DNA of 64,000 bases from Sulfurovum lithotrophicum. GTDB taxonomy: Bacteria > Campylobacterota > Campylobacteria > Campylobacterales > Sulfurovaceae. Below, in pieces: positions 51,908-64,000 of this stretch. The notes below the pieces were generated by a model that saw only the letters and a program-made list of their open reading frames with translations, searched no databases and had not been told where the DNA came from. The DNA lies in NCBI RefSeq assembly GCF_000987835.1, contig NZ_CP011308.1, positions 186,001-250,000 of the forward strand, read 5' to 3'. Each line of letters begins with the position of its first letter. The first letter of the stretch is position 1. The translations under genes were made by a program, and so were the position numbers.

Positions 51908-52399
51908 ATGACAAGAACCAGAAAAGAAGAATTGGTCGCAGAGATGACAGCAGAGTTTAAAGACGCTGGTGCCATTATCGTTTGTGATTACAAGGGTATG
52001 ACGGTTGAGGATCTTGAAACTGTAAGAAATCTTGCAAAAGATGAAGATACAAAAGTCAAAGTCGTCAAGAACAGACTGGCAATGATCGCATTGCAGAATG
52101 CAGGTTGTGAAGCAGTTGACTTTAAAGACACTAACCTTGTAATCTGGGGTGATACACAAGTACTTCCTTGTAAGATCGCCGATAAAGCGGCAACACAGTT
52201 CAAAGATCACTTTACGATCAAAACGGGTCTCATCCAAGGTGAAGTCGCAAGTATGGAAACCATTAATGCAATGGCGAAACTTCCTACAAGAGACGAACTT
52301 ATCGGTATGCTTCTTAATGTTTGGAATGCTCCGGTACAAAACTTTACAATTGGCTTGCAGGCACTTGCTGACAAAAAAGAAGCAGAAGCTGAGGCTTAA
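51908..52399 (+). CDS. rplJ: 50S ribosomal protein L10
   Basis: 163 residues from ATG 51908 (AAGGAGAAAAAT upstream). Contains EMTAEFKDAGAIIVCDYKGM and KVVKNRLAMIAL, the RNA-binding region, and a C-terminal helix (LLNVWNAPVQNFTIGLQALA) that binds the L7/L12 dimers. Probably autoregulates through the leader. Confidence 0.97.
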   Translation: MTRTRKEELVAEMTAEFKDAGAIIVCDYKGMTVEDLETVRNLAKDEDTKVKVVKNRLAMIALQNAGCEAVDFKDTNLVIWGDTQVLPCKIADKAATQFKDHFTIKTGLIQGEVASMETINAMAKLPTRDELIGMLLNVWNAPVQNFTIGLQALADKKEAEAEA

Positions 52400-52400
52400 T

Positions 52401-52424
52401 GTGTGGTGAGAGCCACACGGCTCT
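52401..52424 (+). promoter_or_regulatory. Mutually exclusive hairpins between rplJ and rplL
   Basis: GTGTGG can pair with CCACAC (52401-52406 with 52413-52418), or AGAGCC with GGCTCT (52409-52414 with 52419-52424). The two share bases 52413-52414 and cannot form together. GTGTGG...CCACAC also occurs in the rplJ leader. Confidence 0.55.
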
Positions 52425-52485
52425 TTGTTGAGAAGCAAATAGTTTCTCATTATTATTGGTAAAAAATATTTTTAAGGAAATAAAA

Positions 52486-52860
52486 ATGGCAACAACTAAA
52501 GAAGATGTATTAGAGTTTATCTCAAACTTGTCTGTTCTTGAGCTTTCCGAGCTTGTAAAAGAATTCGAAGAAAAATTTGGCGTAACTGCACAGGCTACAG
52601 TCGTAGCTGCCGGTGGTGCTGCTGCCGGTGGTGAAGCTGCTGAAGAACAAACAGAATTCAACGTAGTTCTTACAGATGCAGGTGCTAAGAAGATTAATGC
52701 GATCAAAGTCGTAAGAGCGATCACTGGTCTTGGACTTAAAGAAGCTAAAGCAGCTGTTGAAGAAACACCTACCGTACTTAAAGAGGGTGTTTCTAAAGAA
52801 GAAGCTGAAGAGTTTAAAAAGCAGATCGAAGAAGCAGGTGCTTCTTGTGAGCTTAAATAA
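52486..52860 (+). CDS. rplL: 50S ribosomal protein L7/L12
   Basis: 124 residues from ATG 52486 (TTTAAGGAAA upstream). N-terminal dimerisation part, the alanine/glycine-rich hinge ([14 protein letters not shown]), and the C-terminal domain [20 protein letters not shown] with [15 protein letters not shown]. Forms the ribosomal stalk that recruits translation GTPases. Confidence 0.98.
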   Translation: MATTKEDVLEFISNLSVLELSELVKEFEEKFGVTAQATVVAAGGAAAGGEAAEEQTEFNVVLTDAGAKKINAIKVVRAITGLGLKEAKAAVEETPTVLKEGVSKEEAEEFKKQIEEAGASCELK

Positions 52861-61860
<9,000 letters not shown>

Positions 61861-61957
61861 GCAGCACCTCCTCCCATTCATGTCACCTTTAGGGCGGCAT
61901 GAATGTCCTGCTCACACCACACTCCCCGAATATAAGAAAAAGCAAAGAAATTTTCGA

Positions 61958-61963
61958 TATAAT
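61958..61963 (+). promoter_or_regulatory. -10 box TATAAT for rpsL-rpsG-fusA
   Basis: TTCGATATAATATGCC, 105 bases before the rpsL start, in the 208-base gap after rpoC. An inverted repeat CATTCATG/CATGAATG at 61875-61905 just after rpoC may help end the upstream transcript; it lacks a T run. Confidence 0.6.
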
Positions 61964-62068
61964 ATGCCTCCATTTTTGTCTCTATAGGCCAAAATTAAGT
62001 ACTTTGCGAGTATTTAGTTTTGGTGTAAGAACCAGATTCAATTCAAACTAACAAAGAAAGGAAACGAT

Positions 62069-62440
62069 TTGCCTACAATTAACCAATTGATTCGTAAAGA
62101 ACGTAAGAAGCAAGTGAAAAAATCAAAATCACCTGCACTCGTAAAATGTCCTCAGAGAAGAGGCGTATGTACAAGAGTTTACACAACAACTCCAAAGAAA
62201 CCTAACTCAGCACTTAGAAAAGTTGCCAAAGTTAGATTGACTTCAGGATTTGAAGTAATCTCTTATATCGGTGGTGAAGGTCACAACCTTCAGGAACACT
62301 CTATCGTACTTGTACGTGGAGGTAGAATTAAAGATTTACCTGGTGTAAAGTATCACATTGTTCGTGGTGCACTCGATGCTTCAGGTGTAACTGGAAGAAC
62401 AGTTGCAAGATCTAAGTACGGTACTAAAAAACCTAAATAA
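62069..62440 (+). CDS. rpsL: 30S ribosomal protein S12
   Basis: 123 residues from TTG 62069, preceded by AAAGGAAA; no ATG or GTG fits the conserved [14 protein letters not shown] start. Contains [18 protein letters not shown] with both lysines at the streptomycin site as in sensitive strains, and the C-terminal [12 protein letters not shown]. Decoding-centre protein; first gene of the str operon. Confidence 0.97.
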   Translation: MPTINQLIRKERKKQVKKSKSPALVKCPQRRGVCTRVYTTTPKKPNSALRKVAKVRLTSGFEVISYIGGEGHNLQEHSIVLVRGGRIKDLPGVKYHIVRGALDASGVTGRTVARSKYGTKKPK

Positions 62441-62539
62441 TTTCAACATTATTTAAGCGCGTTAAAAAGTAAAAGTTTAGTCTGGGAACAGACTTGAGCA
62501 GGTTTTATCAAGAATCCTTAGGGGATAAAACTTGAGTAA

Positions 62540-63040
<501 letters not shown>

Positions 63041-63051
63041 GGAACTAGGTT

Positions 63052-64000
63052 ATGGCAAGAACGCACAAACTTGAAGACGTAAGAAACATCGGTATCGCCG
63101 CGCACATCGATGCAGGTAAAACAACAACAACGGAAAGAATCCTTTTCTACACAGGTGTTGAACACAAGATCGGTGAAGTTCACGACGGTGCAGCAACGAT
63201 GGATTGGATGGAGCAGGAGCAGGAAAGAGGTATTACGATTACTTCCGCTGCGACAACTTGTGAATGGCTGGGTAAACAGATCAACATCATTGACACTCCG
63301 GGCCACGTTGACTTTACGATCGAAGTTGAAAGATCCATGAGAGTACTTGACGGTGCCGTATCTGTATTCTGTGCAGTTGGTGGTGTTCAGCCTCAGTCTG
63401 AGACAGTATGGAGACAGAGAAACCGTTATGGTGTACCTTCATTGGTTTTCGTAAACAAAATGGACAGAACCGGTGCTGATTTCCTTGAAGTCGAGAGACA
63501 GATCAGAGACAGACTCAAAGGTAACCCTCTTGTTATCCAGCTTCCTATCGGTGCTGAAGAAAACTTCGAAGGTGTGGTCGATCTTGTCAAAATGAAAGAG
63601 ATCGTATGGGATGCAGATGCTGAAATGGGTTCTGCATACCATGAGCAGGATATCCGTCCGGAGCTTCAGGATCAAGCGGAAGAGTTCAGAGAAAAACTGA
63701 TCGAAGGTATTTCCGAAGTCGACGGTAACGAAGCGCTTATGGAAAAATACATGGAAGGTGAAGAACTTACAACTGAAGAGATCATGGCTGGTATCAAAGC
63801 AGCAACGATCAATATGCACGTAGTTCCAATGCTTCCTGGAACAGCATTCAAAAACAAAGGTGTTCAGACACTTCTTGACGCTGTTGTTCACTACCTTCCT
63901 TCTCCAGTTGAAGCACCACCGATCAAGGGTACCAAAATGGAGGACGAGAATGTTGAGGTAATTGTTGAATCTACAGATGACGGCGAGTTTGCTTCACTGG
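63052..64000 (+). CDS. fusA: Elongation factor G (partial, runs off right edge)
   Basis: Open frame from ATG 63052 to the window end (about 316 residues of roughly 695). G1 [15 protein letters not shown], the switch [13 protein letters not shown]3 DTPGHVDFT and G4 NKMDRTGAD are present, with the start of the domain II linker (PSPVEAPPI). Ribosomal translocase and recycling factor. Third gene of the rpsL-rpsG-fusA operon; tuf is not next to it here because it lies with the tRNA cluster. Confidence 0.97.
   Translation, partial: MARTHKLEDVRNIGIAAHIDAGKTTTTERILFYTGVEHKIGEVHDGAATMDWMEQEQERGITITSAATTCEWLGKQINIIDTPGHVDFTIEVERSMRVLDGAVSVFCAVGGVQPQSETVWRQRNRYGVPSLVFVNKMDRTGADFLEVERQIRDRLKGNPLVIQLPIGAEENFEGVVDLVKMKEIVWDADAEMGSAYHEQDIRPELQDQAEEFREKLIEGISEVDGNEALMEKYMEGEELTTEEIMAGIKAATINMHVVPMLPGTAFKNKGVQTLLDAVVHYLPSPVEAPPIKGTKMEDENVEVIVESTDDGEFASL

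Overview
The window looks like a chromosomal segment of a Campylobacterota (epsilonproteobacterial) organism, most like a free-living Sulfurovum/Sulfurimonas-type bacterium. This rests on gene content recognised by eye, not on any search: a PglB-type oligosaccharyltransferase, a futalosine-pathway MqnA, a large multihaem cytochrome, promoters with strong TATAAT boxes but mostly weak -35 boxes, and separate but overlapping rpoB and rpoC.

Layout. 1-4.8 kb: the edge of a surface-glycan region (partial sulfotransferase-like gene, RgpF-HAD fusion, second sulfotransferase-like gene). 4.9-12.9 kb: housekeeping genes (eno, an FtsB/DivIC-like gene, a charged coiled-coil exported protein; on the minus strand a CPA2 antiporter, bioB, topA, dcd and a SurA/PpiC-like chaperone). 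13.0-15.4 kb: a membrane-anchored cytochrome with 12 CxxCH motifs. 15.5-27.1 kb: one tightly overlapping glycan operon (Wzm, an AlbA_2/HATPase protein, Wzt, a ParB-like protein, a nucleotidyltransferase-like protein, a GT11 fucosyltransferase, a GT25-like protein and five GT2 enzymes), AT-rich and mosaic inside. 27.3-31.9 kb: a DUF4143 ATPase set between two copies of a glycosyltransferase 3' end, then pglB and a WecA/TagO-type initiating transferase. 32.0-36.6 kb: a ComEA-like protein, gltX, mqnA and molybdopterin genes moaD-moaE-moeA. 36.6-42.8 kb: an S24 repressor with repeated operator-like sites, a DksA-like protein, a DUF255 thioredoxin-fold protein, DUF309, a SagB-type nitroreductase and nhaA. 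42.9-47.3 kb: SUI1, then an apparent autoinducer-2 processing trio (LsrK-like kinase, class II aldolase, LsrG-like monooxygenase), a micro-ORF and yaaA. 47.4-64 kb: tRNA-Thr/Tyr/Gly/Thr-tuf-rpmG-tRNA-Trp-secE-nusG-rplKAJL-rpoBC-rpsL-rpsG-fusA, in the classical bacterial order; fusA runs off the right edge.

How the genes work together. The Wzm/Wzt operon, the polyprenyl-phosphate sugar transferase and PglB could form one glycan assembly, flipping and protein-transfer route; no O-antigen ligase is seen in the window. The right third supplies translation and transcription machinery, with attenuator-like hairpins between its genes. Points most worth following are the lsrK-aldolase-lsrG cluster without recognisable lsr transporter, regulator or lsrF; the AlbA_2/HATPase gene inside the wzm-wzt pair; the ParB-like/nucleotidyltransferase pair; the duplicated junction around the DUF4143 ATPase; and a small inverted-repeat element (GTAGGGTGC...) that twice provides the stop codon of the adjoining gene.
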